Assembly (NCBI GenBank): GCA_007280285.1
Contig: QYQA01000015.1
Span: 1-45,010 of the forward strand
Length of the DNA stretch: 45,010 bases
Direction of reading: 5' to 3'
Source of the DNA: Methylococcus sp.
GTDB taxonomy: Bacteria; Pseudomonadota; Gammaproteobacteria; Methylococcales; Methylococcaceae
The notes under the pieces were generated by a model, which made no database searches, had not been told where the DNA came from, and worked only from the letters and a program-made list of their open reading frames with translations. The position numbers and the translations under genes are program-made. Of the stretch, positions 37,053 through 45,010 are shown in pieces (the first letter of the stretch is position 1; every line of letters begins with the position of its first letter).

Positions 37053-38911
37053 CGGAGCCCCGCTTCGCGGTAGGGATCGATCTTGGGACGACCAACAGCG
37101 TGGTCTCATCCGTTCGACTGGATACCGCACCGACTGAAAAGGTTTTCGTCGAGCTTCTCCCCATTCCACAGTTGACAGGGCCTGGAACCGTCGAATCACG
37201 CCATCAGTTGCCGTCTTTCCAGTACCAGGCCCATCAAGAGGAAATTGATGAGGCGGAGGTTGTGCTGCCGTGGAATTCAAAGCCCCTCGTGATTATTGGG
37301 GAATGGGCTCGAATGCTCGGCAGCAAGACACCGATTCGACTGGTAGGCAGCGCCAAGAGCTGGCTGTCTCACCAGGCCGTCAATCGGCGATCCGCGATCC
37401 TTCCATGTCAAGCGCCAGAAGACGTTCCAAGAATATCGCCACTAGACGCCTCCACAGCCTATCTTCGCCACCTTCACGATGCCTGGAATCACGCGCATCC
37501 TGAGGCGCCGCTGATCGATCAGAAGGTCGTGCTCACCGTTCCTGCCTCGTTTGACCCTGCGGCCAGGGACCTCACAGTGGAGGCGGCCGAGGCGGCGGGA
37601 CTTCCAAGGCCGGTGCTTCTCGAGGAGCCACAGGCGGCCTTTTATAGCTGGCTTGAGGCCAGTGACGGACGGTGGCGCGAATCGATTCGTCCGGGGGAAG
37701 TCATTTTGGTCGTGGATGTCGGAGGAGGGACCACAGACTTTTCACTGATTGCTGTCGGTGAGGCGGCGGGGCTACTGACGCTCGAACGGGTTGCTATCGG
37801 CGATCATATCCTCCTGGGTGGCGACAACATGGACCTTGCTCTGGCTTATGGTCTCAGGACGAAGCTTGAAGCCGAGGGGCGTCGTCTTGAATCCTGGCAG
37901 GTTCTGGCATTGACTTACGCCTGCCGGGAAGCCAAGGAGGCACTGCTCTTGGATGCCGCCCTGAATGAAGTCGCCATCGTGGTTCCAAGCCGCGGCACGT
38001 CCTTGATGGGAGGGCTTTTGAGAACGCGGCTTACCCAGGAAGAGGTGACCGGCGCCCTCGTTGAGGGGTTCTTCCCCTCGCTCGATTTACATCAGGTGGA
38101 ATGGGTCCATCACGCGCGCACTGGGTTGACGACCTTGGGGCTCCCTTATGCCCAGGATCCGAGAATCACCGCCCATTTGGCGCTTTTTCTGCGGCGCCAG
38201 CTCGAAGCGCTGAAGGGGGCCCAAGAGGTCTTGGAGCCCTTTAAGGGTGGCCATTTTGTGCAGCCGACAGCGGTCTTGCTGAATGGCGGGATCTTCCGCT
38301 CCGAGCGGCTTCGCCAGAAGCTTCTGGTGGTCTTAAATGAGTGGCTTTTAAAGGATGCGGCGGCACCTGCACGATTACTGGAGGGGGTTGATCTCGATCT
38401 CGCGGTAGCTCGGGGTGCTGCCTATTATGGCTGGGTTCGTCAAGGGCCTGGAGTCCGGATCCGGAGCGGGACTGCAGCAGCCTATTACGTCGGCGTTGAG
38501 AGCAGTATGCCTGCCGTTCCGGGGTTCCCGGCGCCCCTTGAAGCGCTCTGTATTGCGCCTTTCGGAATGGAAGAAGGGACCGAAGCTGCGCTGCCACCGG
38601 TGGAATTTGGGGTCGTGGTTGGAGAGCCGGTGCGCTTCAGATTTTTTACTTCTAAGGTTCGGCGCGACGATGAGGTCGGTACCCGTCTTGATTGGTGGCC
38701 CCTCGGCGATCTCGAGGCCTTGGCTGATATTGAGGTGGTGCTTCCGGTCGAAGCCTTTAGGCCCGGCGATATCGTTCCCGTCCATTTGGTGGCACGGGTC
38801 ACCGAGGTTGGACGACTCGAATTGGAAGCGGTGGCCACCACCGGTGGACACCGCTGGAAGGTGGCCTTTGAGGTTCGTGGCGATCCGGGCGCTCAGACTG
38901 CACGACCCTGA
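37049..38911 (+). CDS. Hsp70-like protein A, DnaK paralogue with short C-terminal part
   Basis: This 620-residue protein starts at TTG 37049 with GGAGG seven bases upstream. The nucleotide-binding domain is complete: phosphate 1 GIDLGTTNSVV (9-19), connect region VPASFDPAARDLTVEAAEAAGL with LLEEPQAAFYSW (~160-200), phosphate 2 VVDVGGGTTDFSLI (~223-236), GGDNMDLALA and LNGGIFRSERL near 420. After ~480 comes a beta-rich part ending in GRLELEAVATTGGHRWKVAFEVR, resembling a reduced substrate-binding beta domain. The helical lid and the DnaK C-terminal tail are absent. It has an insertion after the first ~25 residues (LPIPQLTGPGTVESRHQLPSF) shared with the next gene. No DnaJ or GrpE is nearby. Confidence 0.88.
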   Translation: MTEPRFAVGIDLGTTNSVVSSVRLDTAPTEKVFVELLPIPQLTGPGTVESRHQLPSFQYQAHQEEIDEAEVVLPWNSKPLVIIGEWARMLGSKTPIRLVGSAKSWLSHQAVNRRSAILPCQAPEDVPRISPLDASTAYLRHLHDAWNHAHPEAPLIDQKVVLTVPASFDPAARDLTVEAAEAAGLPRPVLLEEPQAAFYSWLEASDGRWRESIRPGEVILVVDVGGGTTDFSLIAVGEAAGLLTLERVAIGDHILLGGDNMDLALAYGLRTKLEAEGRRLESWQVLALTYACREAKEALLLDAALNEVAIVVPSRGTSLMGGLLRTRLTQEEVTGALVEGFFPSLDLHQVEWVHHARTGLTTLGLPYAQDPRITAHLALFLRRQLEALKGAQEVLEPFKGGHFVQPTAVLLNGGIFRSERLRQKLLVVLNEWLLKDAAAPARLLEGVDLDLAVARGAAYYGWVRQGPGVRIRSGTAAAYYVGVESSMPAVPGFPAPLEALCIAPFGMEEGTEAALPPVEFGVVVGEPVRFRFFTSKVRRDDEVGTRLDWWPLGDLEALADIEVVLPVEAFRPGDIVPVHLVARVTEVGRLELEAVATTGGHRWKVAFEVRGDPGAQTARP

Positions 38912-38914
38912 TCG

Positions 38915-41719
38915 ATGGCTCTAGCGCCCCCAGAAACCCCTGCCTGGCTGGTCGGCATTGACCTTGGCACCACCCATACAGTGGTGGCCGAAGTGAGCCT
39001 GTCTGGCGACCCTCTGATTCGCCCATTCTCGATTGAACAACTGGTGGGGCCTGGGGAAGTGGACCTGAGGCCACTCCTCCCTTCGGTCCGCTATCAGGCC
39101 TTAAGAGAGGAGGTCAGTGAAGGGGATGTCCAATTACCCTGGCCTCAGGAGGCGGGGGATCGCCATCATGTCCCTATTATTGGCGAATGGGCCCGTCAGC
39201 TTGGGGCAAAGTCTAAGGGACGACTCATCGCGAGTGCGAAGAGTTGGCTGTCGCATCCCTCGGCCGATCGCACGGCCGCCATTCTCCCCTGGGGGAGTGG
39301 AGAGGATATCCCGAAGATTTCGCCGGTTGAAGTGTCAGGGGGATTTCTTCGACATGTCTTAAGAGCCTGGGAGCGCGCGCATCCCGGTTTCTTTTTGAAG
39401 GATCAGGAGATTATTCTGACGGTCCCCGCCTCCTTCGATGAGGCGGCACGAAATCTGACGATCGAGGCCGCCCGTCAAGCGGGGCTTCCGGTACTAAAGC
39501 TTCTCGAGGAACCGCAAGCGGTCTGTTATCACTGGCTGTGGCGTGAGCGTCATGCGCTAAAGGCTCGGTTGAGCGATCGTCGCCTGCTCTTGGTGATCGA
39601 TATTGGTGGCGGGACCATGGATTTGACTCTCATTCGGGTCACGCATGAGGGCGGTGAACCAGAGCTGACGCGGGTTGCGGTCGGCAATCACCTGATGCTC
39701 GGGGGCGACAACATTGATCTCGCCTTGGCCCAGTTGAGTGAGCGCCGCCTGACCCTTGAAGGCCATCGGCTCGATACCGGTGAGTTATCGCAATGGGTCG
39801 AACAATGCCGCCTTGCCAAGGAACGATTACTGAGTCCTGATGCACCGGCTGAGGTCAGGGTGACCCTTCTTGGGAGCGGCAGCCGCCTCATCGGCGGGGC
39901 TCGCTCCGTGATCCTCACCCGTGATGAAGTGATGGACCTTGTCTTCGGTGGCTTTTTTCCGGTTGTTGATCTTGACGATCAACCGGAGCGAAAGCGCGGG
40001 GGTGTGGTTGAATTCGGTCTCCCCTATGTCGCGGATCCCTCGATGACGCGGCATTTAGCCGCCTTTTTGAAGAGCCACCGGGAGGTAGCGTGTGAAGCCC
40101 TGGGCCGCGAGATGGCTGAGCCTTTGCCGGACTTGCTGTTACTGAATGGCGGCGTATTCAACAGCGCCCTCATCACCCAGAGAATCCTTCAGCAGTTTGC
40201 TCACTGGGGCGCAGGCACCATGGCCCTGCTTGAAAATCCATCCCCGGATCTTGCCGTGGCAGCCGGTGCCGTGGCCTATGGTTTGGCCCGCCGGGATCTT
40301 GGGGTTCAAAGGATCGTCTCCGGTGCGCCACGGAGCCTCTTTTTGGAGTTGCCTGCGGCTGAGGAGGGGGGGTTGGGTCACGCTTTATGTTTACTCCCAC
40401 GTGGCACCGAGGAAGGACGGGAAATCGTTCTTGAAGCCCGGACTTTTCTCCTAAGGCTTGGGGCCCCGGTGCGTTTTAACCTGCTCTCGGCACGAGATGA
40501 CAGCCAACCTTTGACAGGAGCCTTGCTGCCGTTGAGCGAAGGCGCTTTTCATTCCCTGCCACCCCTGATGGTTCAACTCGATAACACGGTAGACACCGCC
40601 CTACGGGAGCGCGAAGTCCGCCTGGTGGCCTCCCTTAGCGCAGTCGGAACCCTCGATCTTCACTGTGTGGCCACCGATGATGTCAGCGCCCGTTGGCAGA
40701 TTGCCTTTGAGCTGCGTCAAGCAAGCGCGAGCATGCCTTTGATGGTGGACCCGGCAACAGAGCGAAGGCTCCCGGCAGCCTTAGACATTCTTCAGGAATT
40801 TTTCGGGAGGAAATCAAAGGAGATTGATCCTAAAGGAGTCAAGGGCGTCAGGAGTGAGCTTGAGAAAATATTGGGTCCGAGGGCAGACTGGACCATGGTG
40901 GTCATTCGCAGCCTTTTTGACGTGCTGATGGAAGGCTTATCGCATCGTCGTCGCTCCCTGCACCACGAACGTCTCTGGCTTAATTTGGCCGGTTTTTGTC
41001 TTCGCCCAGGCTACGGCTTTGCCGGGGATGAAGGACGGGTGCAGCGGCTCTTTGATATCTACCGGCAGGGGCCTCAGTTTGTGAATGAGTCACAACACTG
41101 GTCGGAGTGGTGGACCCTTTGGCGTCGAATTGCGGGGGGGCTGACGGAGACGCAGCAGTGGCTCATTCATGGCGATCTCGTGCCTTTTCTTGACCCGGTT
41201 GCGGCCCGCCGGGGGAATACCGCATCCCTCCTGAAGAAAAGGGCTTACGAGGACATGCTGAGGCTTTCAGGATGTCTCGAGCGATGGCCCGTTGAGACGA
41301 AGATCGAAACCGCAAAATGGCTTCTAAAGCGCCTTGAAAAGGCGGGAGAGCCACTGCCGATCTGGTGGGCTCTCGGACGCCTTTGTGCGCGGGTGCCAGC
41401 CTATGGCAGTGCCCATCAGGTGATTCCAGCGGCCACCGTGGAACCTTGGCTCGATCGTTTGATGAAGGAGAATCTCAAAAAGAATCCCGATGTCGCGTTG
41501 GCGATCACCTTAATGGCCCGTATGAGCGGTGATCGCCATCGCGATATATCCCTCGAGCAGCGGCTTCGCGTGGTGACGGCTATGAAGTCAGCCCGGTGTC
41601 CTGAATCCTGGGTGGGACTGATTGAAGCCTTGATAGAACTTGAAGCGGCCGATCAACAGCGCCTCATGGGGGACGCGCTCCCTCCTGGGCTTTCCTTATT
41701 AGAGCCCCCCTCCCCATGA
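38915..41719 (+). CDS. Hsp70-like protein B with C-terminal DUF3731-type extension
   Basis: This 934-residue protein is encoded 3 bases after Hsp70-like A and is its paralogue. ATPase motifs: GIDLGTTHTVV, TVPASFDEAARNLTIEAARQAGL with LLEEPQAVCYHW, VIDIGGGTMDLTLI, GGDNIDLALA, LNGGVFNSALI. The N-terminal insertion (VGPGEVDLRPLLPSVRYQ) matches that of the first. A beta-rich segment ends near residue 610 (GTLDLHCVATDDVSARWQIAFELR). The remaining ~320 residues are mostly helical (LPAALDILQEFFGRKSKEIDP... HHERLWLNLAGFCLRPGYG... WTLWRRIAGGLTETQQW), which I read as DUF3731. The two proteins may act as a pair. The stop overlaps a possible start of the RNase gene. Confidence 0.88.
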   Translation: MALAPPETPAWLVGIDLGTTHTVVAEVSLSGDPLIRPFSIEQLVGPGEVDLRPLLPSVRYQALREEVSEGDVQLPWPQEAGDRHHVPIIGEWARQLGAKSKGRLIASAKSWLSHPSADRTAAILPWGSGEDIPKISPVEVSGGFLRHVLRAWERAHPGFFLKDQEIILTVPASFDEAARNLTIEAARQAGLPVLKLLEEPQAVCYHWLWRERHALKARLSDRRLLLVIDIGGGTMDLTLIRVTHEGGEPELTRVAVGNHLMLGGDNIDLALAQLSERRLTLEGHRLDTGELSQWVEQCRLAKERLLSPDAPAEVRVTLLGSGSRLIGGARSVILTRDEVMDLVFGGFFPVVDLDDQPERKRGGVVEFGLPYVADPSMTRHLAAFLKSHREVACEALGREMAEPLPDLLLLNGGVFNSALITQRILQQFAHWGAGTMALLENPSPDLAVAAGAVAYGLARRDLGVQRIVSGAPRSLFLELPAAEEGGLGHALCLLPRGTEEGREIVLEARTFLLRLGAPVRFNLLSARDDSQPLTGALLPLSEGAFHSLPPLMVQLDNTVDTALREREVRLVASLSAVGTLDLHCVATDDVSARWQIAFELRQASASMPLMVDPATERRLPAALDILQEFFGRKSKEIDPKGVKGVRSELEKILGPRADWTMVVIRSLFDVLMEGLSHRRRSLHHERLWLNLAGFCLRPGYGFAGDEGRVQRLFDIYRQGPQFVNESQHWSEWWTLWRRIAGGLTETQQWLIHGDLVPFLDPVAARRGNTASLLKKRAYEDMLRLSGCLERWPVETKIETAKWLLKRLEKAGEPLPIWWALGRLCARVPAYGSAHQVIPAATVEPWLDRLMKENLKKNPDVALAITLMARMSGDRHRDISLEQRLRVVTAMKSARCPESWVGLIEALIELEAADQQRLMGDALPPGLSLLEPPSP

Positions 41720-41760
41720 CCCGATGTGATCCTTCTTTCATCCTAAGAGGAAGGCCGAGG

Positions 41761-42729
41761 ATGAGGGGTGGGTGGCTCATCCTCTCGATCCTCCTGTCCT
41801 GGTCCCTGAGGGTTTCGGCCTTTGAGCCTCAAGCCGGGACCTTTAGAGCCACAGAGTCTTGCCCCGCCGGCGTGGGTATTCAGCGGTTGCAAGACACGGT
41901 TTTCATCGAGGTCGGCCACCTTTACCCCCTCATGGGATTCAACCGCAAAGAGGGTGAATACGTTCAGATAAGGCTATTGGGACGTCATCCTGAAGGTCGC
42001 TGGGTCCAGCGGCGTTGTGGGGTAATCGACCCGCTAGCGACGCCATCAGCCCCCATAAAGGGACCTCAGGGCCTCCTTCTTGCCCTCAGTTGGCAACCCG
42101 CTTTTTGTGACACCCACCCCGGCAAGAGTGAATGTAAAAATCGATTGAGCGATCGCTTTGATGCCAGCCATTTCGTGCTTCATGGACTCTGGCCTGAGCC
42201 TAGAAGCCTTGAATACTGCAAGACTTCGCCCACTGAAAAAGGACTGGATAACGCAAAGGCCTGGATGTCCTTACCTCCTGTTATCTTGAAGGAATCGATA
42301 CGGGAACGATTGAATAAGCTGATGCCTGGAAGTCTTTCGGGGCTTGATCGCCACGAGTGGGTCCGCCATGGTCGCTGCTACAGCGATGACCCTGAGCGAT
42401 TTTTTGAGGTGGCGTTGACCTATCTTGGGGCCATCAATGCCTCGAGCTTTGAGCGGCATTTTCGTGATCATTTGGGCGCGGTGCTGGCGGCTGATAGCTT
42501 ACGCCTAGCGTTTGAAGAAAGCTTCGGATCAGGCGCAGGCAGAGCCCTTGAACTGATCTGTGTCCCTTTTAAGGGACAATGGCTTTATAGTGAAGTTCGT
42601 ATCCATCTAAAGGGAACCTCATCGGATCCGGCTTTATTCTCAGACAGCCTCGATAGAGAGTATGTGGCTCAGAAAGGCTGTGAGCAAGGTCTCGTGGAAC
42701 CGATGGTTCCCGGTAGAATGACACCCTAA
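41761..42729 (+). CDS. Secreted ribonuclease T2 family protein
   Basis: This is a T2-type (RNase I-like) endoribonuclease. ATG 41761 is chosen because AGAGGAAGG lies about 7 bases before it and it gives a clean signal peptide (MRGGWLILSILLSWSLRVSA); ATG 41716, overlapping the Hsp70 stop, is the alternative. The 322-residue protein has both catalytic segments: CAS I HFVLHGLWP (His141) and CAS II HEWVRHGRC (His198, Glu199, His203). Before the RNase domain is an extra ~75-residue module (from ATESCPAGVGIQRL to RWVQRRCGVID) that looks like a small SH3-type beta domain. Multiple cysteines suggest disulfides. The product acts outside the cytosol, whereas the linked chaperones are cytosolic. Confidence 0.9.
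   Translation: MRGGWLILSILLSWSLRVSAFEPQAGTFRATESCPAGVGIQRLQDTVFIEVGHLYPLMGFNRKEGEYVQIRLLGRHPEGRWVQRRCGVIDPLATPSAPIKGPQGLLLALSWQPAFCDTHPGKSECKNRLSDRFDASHFVLHGLWPEPRSLEYCKTSPTEKGLDNAKAWMSLPPVILKESIRERLNKLMPGSLSGLDRHEWVRHGRCYSDDPERFFEVALTYLGAINASSFERHFRDHLGAVLAADSLRLAFEESFGSGAGRALELICVPFKGQWLYSEVRIHLKGTSSDPALFSDSLDREYVAQKGCEQGLVEPMVPGRMTP
42714..42719 (+). promoter_or_regulatory. Candidate -10 for the Sel1 lipoprotein gene
   Basis: TAGAAT, preceded by CGG and followed by GA, lies at the very end of the RNase T2 gene, 61 bases before the Sel1 ATG. No clear -35. It matches the TAGAATG strings before infA and purB. Confidence 0.35.
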
Positions 42730-42779
42730 GCTGATGCAACAGACAACCCTTCCCAGAAAGCTCGAGGAACCCTTTACCC

Positions 42780-43580
42780 ATGAATATCCTCTTTTTCTTA
42801 CCCCTGATCGCCGCCCTCATTTTGTCGGCCTGCAGTGAGATGCCGGCCGGCCTCGGTGGCCATGAGGCTCCTTCGGCGGCCTCCTCAAAGCCCACCGCAG
42901 CCAGTGATGAAATCACTCAGTGTGCTGATCAGGTCAAAAAACTACCCCTGCAAGACCATCCGCCTTCGAGCGTAAAGCCTTCTGTGGATCTCCTCTACTG
43001 GTGTACCAAGGCAGCCGAGAAGGGAGATGCCCGCTCCCAGTTCGTCCTCGCGGGGCTTTATGAGCAAGGCACCTTCGGTCCGGCCAACCAGCAAGAGGCG
43101 ATTCGCTGGTATAAGGCATCTGCGAGCAGCGGCTTTGCCGATGCTCAGTTCAAAGTCGGACAAGTATTTGGCCTTGGTGAAGGGGTTCCAATCGATAAGG
43201 CCGAGGCGACCCGTTGGTATCTCAAAGCGGCGGGCCAGGGACACCTTGAAGCCATGTATTACATGGGTTACCGCTATGAGCATGGCAAGGGGACTCATAA
43301 GGATTTCGCGGAAGCCTTGAAGTGGTATGGCCGTGCGGCGGAGCATGGGAACCGCCAGGGGATGGCGGGCTTAGGATCCCTCTATCTCTTGGGTCATGGG
43401 GTGCCGCAGAATCAGGTCGAAGCCTATAAATGGTTCAATCTAGCCGCGGTATCAGGCGACAAGGACCCTATTGGTCAGCGCGATAAGTTAGCTCGGACGC
43501 TGTCCAAGAGTCAATTAGCAGAAGGCCAGCATCTTGCCAGTGAGTGGGCAAAGCAACACCCCCTAGATAAAAAACCTTGA
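42780..43580 (+). CDS. Sel1-repeat lipoprotein
   Basis: This 266-residue envelope lipoprotein has a signal peptide with lipobox LSAC (lipidated Cys18). Residues 19-70 are a low-complexity Ala/Ser/Pro linker and a short helical part. About four Sel1-like repeats of ~36 residues follow (AGLYEQGTFGPANQQEAIRWY, VGQVFGLGEGVPIDKAEATRWY, MGYRYEHGKGTHKDFAEALKWY, LGSLYLLGHGVPQNQVEAYKWF). Such repeats bind partner proteins; the target is unknown. A GAGGAA ribosome binding site is about 10 bases before the ATG. It sits between the RNase T2 gene and recG and ends with a terminator. Confidence 0.88.
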   Translation: MNILFFLPLIAALILSACSEMPAGLGGHEAPSAASSKPTAASDEITQCADQVKKLPLQDHPPSSVKPSVDLLYWCTKAAEKGDARSQFVLAGLYEQGTFGPANQQEAIRWYKASASSGFADAQFKVGQVFGLGEGVPIDKAEATRWYLKAAGQGHLEAMYYMGYRYEHGKGTHKDFAEALKWYGRAAEHGNRQGMAGLGSLYLLGHGVPQNQVEAYKWFNLAAVSGDKDPIGQRDKLARTLSKSQLAEGQHLASEWAKQHPLDKKP

Positions 43581-43618
43581 TGGCGAAGTGTCAAGAGCGC
43601 TGATGCATGCGGGCTGAT

Positions 43619-43642
43619 GGGGCCTAGTGGCCCCCTCTATTT
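43619..43642 (+). terminator. Intrinsic terminator after the Sel1 gene
   Basis: GGGGCC (43619-43624), TAGT loop, GGCCCC (43629-43634), then CTCTATTTAATT. The 6-bp GC stem with a T-rich tail fits termination of plus-strand transcription. On the minus strand no T-run follows, so recG is not served by it. Confidence 0.6.
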
Positions 43643-43681
43643 AATTCTGTCTCAAAGGAAGCCCACAGAGTGAAGGGGTGA

Positions 43682-45010
43682 TTAGGCTTCCATAAATTGA
43701 GCCGACTGGCCGAGCCAACGCTCGATCAGGGGGTCGCCATGGCTGGGATGATCTCGCATGAGGCGCTCTGCCGTCTGATGAACCCTGTCGATCAAGAGGG
43801 CATCTCGAGAAAGATCAGCAATTCGAAAGACGATCTGGCCGGTCTGACGAGTCCCCAGCAGTTCTCCAGGCCCCCTGATCTGTAGATCTTTTTCGGCGAT
43901 GACGAAGCCATCATCGGTCTCCCGAAGGATGCCTAGCCGCTCCCGAGCCGTCTCCCCCAGGGGCGGCTGATAGACCAGCACGCAGTGGGCTTCCCCGGGC
44001 CCTCGGCCGACGCGCCCTCGAAGCTGGTGCAATTGCGCAAGACCCAGTCGTTCGGCGTTTTCGATCACCATCAGGCTGGCATTGGGCACATCCACCCCCA
44101 CTTCGATCACGGTTGTCGCGACCAGAATGTCGATCTCACCCTCCTTGAAGGAAGCCATGACGGCTTCTTTTAAGGCCCCCTTCAAGCGTCCGTGAATGAG
44201 CGCGATCCGAAGCGCTGGTAACGCATTCTTTAAGCGTTCAGCTGCATTCTCAGCAGCTTCTGCCTGGAGCATCTCGGATTCTTCAATCAGCGTGCAAACC
44301 CAGTAACCCTGACGGCCTAGCCGAACCCAATCATGGATGCGGCCGATGATGTCCTCTTTTCGCGAGGCAGGCAGGACCGTCGTTTTGACCGGTGTTCTGC
44401 CAGGCGGGCGTTCATCAATGATCGAAAGATCAAGGTCTGAATAACCGATCATGGCCAGGGTCCTTGGGATGGGCGTTGCGGTCATGATGAGCTGATGTGG
44501 CGCCCATCCATTCCGTTGCCCTTTTTCCTTTAGTGCGAGTCGCTGATGGACGCCAAAACGGTGTTGCTCATCAATAATGACCAGTCCAAGCTTCTGAAAC
44601 TCAACCTCATCCTGAAAGAGAGCATGCGTGCCGACAATGAGGGCGATATGGCCCGTTTGAAGTGCCGACAGACACTGACGACGGGCTTCTCCCTTCGCCT
44701 TGCCGGATAAGAGGCCCATCTTCATGCCAAGAGGGCCGAGCCAGTGTTCAAAAATCCTCGCGTGTTGTTCAGCAAGTAGTTCAGTCGGCGCCATGATGGC
44801 CACTTGATAACCTTCCCCAATCGCCGTCAGCGCGGCAAAGGCTGCAACGACGGTCTTGCCGGATCCCACATCGCCCTGTAAGAGGCGCATCATCGGCCAG
44901 GGTCTTTTGAGATCTTCAAGAAGTTCACCGATGACCCGTTGTTGGGCTTGGGTTAGACGGAAAGGGAGTGCGGCCTCAAAGCGCCGGGTAAGATCGGCAT
45001 TCGCCACCAT
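43682..45010 (-). CDS. recG: ATP-dependent DNA helicase RecG, C-terminal part (5' end outside window)
   Basis: RecG is a superfamily 2 helicase that remodels stalled forks and branched DNA. The 442 visible residues carry LLQGDVGSGKTVVAAFAAL (Walker A), the DEQH box in IIDEQHRFGVHQR, TATPIPRTLAMI, TTVIEVGVDVPNAS, LRGRVGRG and the C-terminal GPGELLGTRQTG. The missing ~250 N-terminal residues, including the wedge domain, lie beyond the window edge; the ATG at 45010 is likely internal. It converges on the Sel1 gene. Confidence 0.95.
   Translation of the reverse strand: MVANADLTRRFEAALPFRLTQAQQRVIGELLEDLKRPWPMMRLLQGDVGSGKTVVAAFAALTAIGEGYQVAIMAPTELLAEQHARIFEHWLGPLGMKMGLLSGKAKGEARRQCLSALQTGHIALIVGTHALFQDEVEFQKLGLVIIDEQHRFGVHQRLALKEKGQRNGWAPHQLIMTATPIPRTLAMIGYSDLDLSIIDERPPGRTPVKTTVLPASRKEDIIGRIHDWVRLGRQGYWVCTLIEESEMLQAEAAENAAERLKNALPALRIALIHGRLKGALKEAVMASFKEGEIDILVATTVIEVGVDVPNASLMVIENAERLGLAQLHQLRGRVGRGPGEAHCVLVYQPPLGETARERLGILRETDDGFVIAEKDLQIRGPGELLGTRQTGQIVFRIADLSRDALLIDRVHQTAERLMRDHPSHGDPLIERWLGQSAQFMEA

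Overview
The window looks like chromosomal housekeeping DNA from a gammaproteobacterium. The reasons are the order maf / yceD-rpmF-plsX-fabHDG-acpP-fabF-pabC-mltG-tmk-holB, the aat-bpt-infA / clpA-clpS locus, an mnmA-purB pair, birA-coaX-SPOR, and protein sequences that read closely onto the E. coli families. GC content is moderate to high. Genes are packed tightly, many joined by 1-4 nt stop/start overlaps. I see no rRNA, tRNA, CRISPR, insertion sequence or prophage. The genus cannot be named from the sequence alone.

Layout. 1-1392: the 3' end of purT and a secreted lytic transglycosylase. 1426-11888: maf on the minus strand, then a long plus-strand envelope and replication run (yceD, rpmF, plsX, fabH, fabD, fabG, acpP, fabF, pabC, mltG, tmk, holB) with a terminator between acpP and fabF. 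11881-18454: a minus-strand block of ettA, a DeaD-type RNA helicase, a DUF815 ATPase and metG. 18634-24197: an N-degron locus with a FemAB/GNAT-like protein, aat, bpt, infA, and on the other strand clpS and clpA. 24337-31660: Nudix, mnmA, purB, lolA, a DsrE-like protein, rarA, birA and coaX. 31780-33464: a SPOR-like membrane protein convergent with a heme A synthase homologue. 33696-36390: purM, a family 2 glycosyltransferase, a secreted cupin and an unknown secreted protein.

36486-42729 is the most unusual part: a DUF2760 membrane protein, two tandem divergent Hsp70-like proteins (the second with a long C-terminal extension that I read as DUF3731), and a secreted RNase T2, all nearly abutting. 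A Sel1-repeat lipoprotein and the C-terminal two thirds of recG (minus) close the window.

How the genes fit together. PlsX, FabH, FabD, FabG, AcpP and FabF cover initiation and elongation of fatty acid synthesis. Aat and Bpt make N-degrons that ClpS hands to ClpA. PurT, PurM and PurB are purine enzymes; PurT may stand in for PurN, which is not next to purM. The best candidates for new biology are the DUF2760/Hsp70/Hsp70-DUF3731/RNase T2 cluster, the FemAB-like protein coupled to aat, and the leader of rarA, where complementary segments could mask a strong ribosome binding site that opens the wrong frame.
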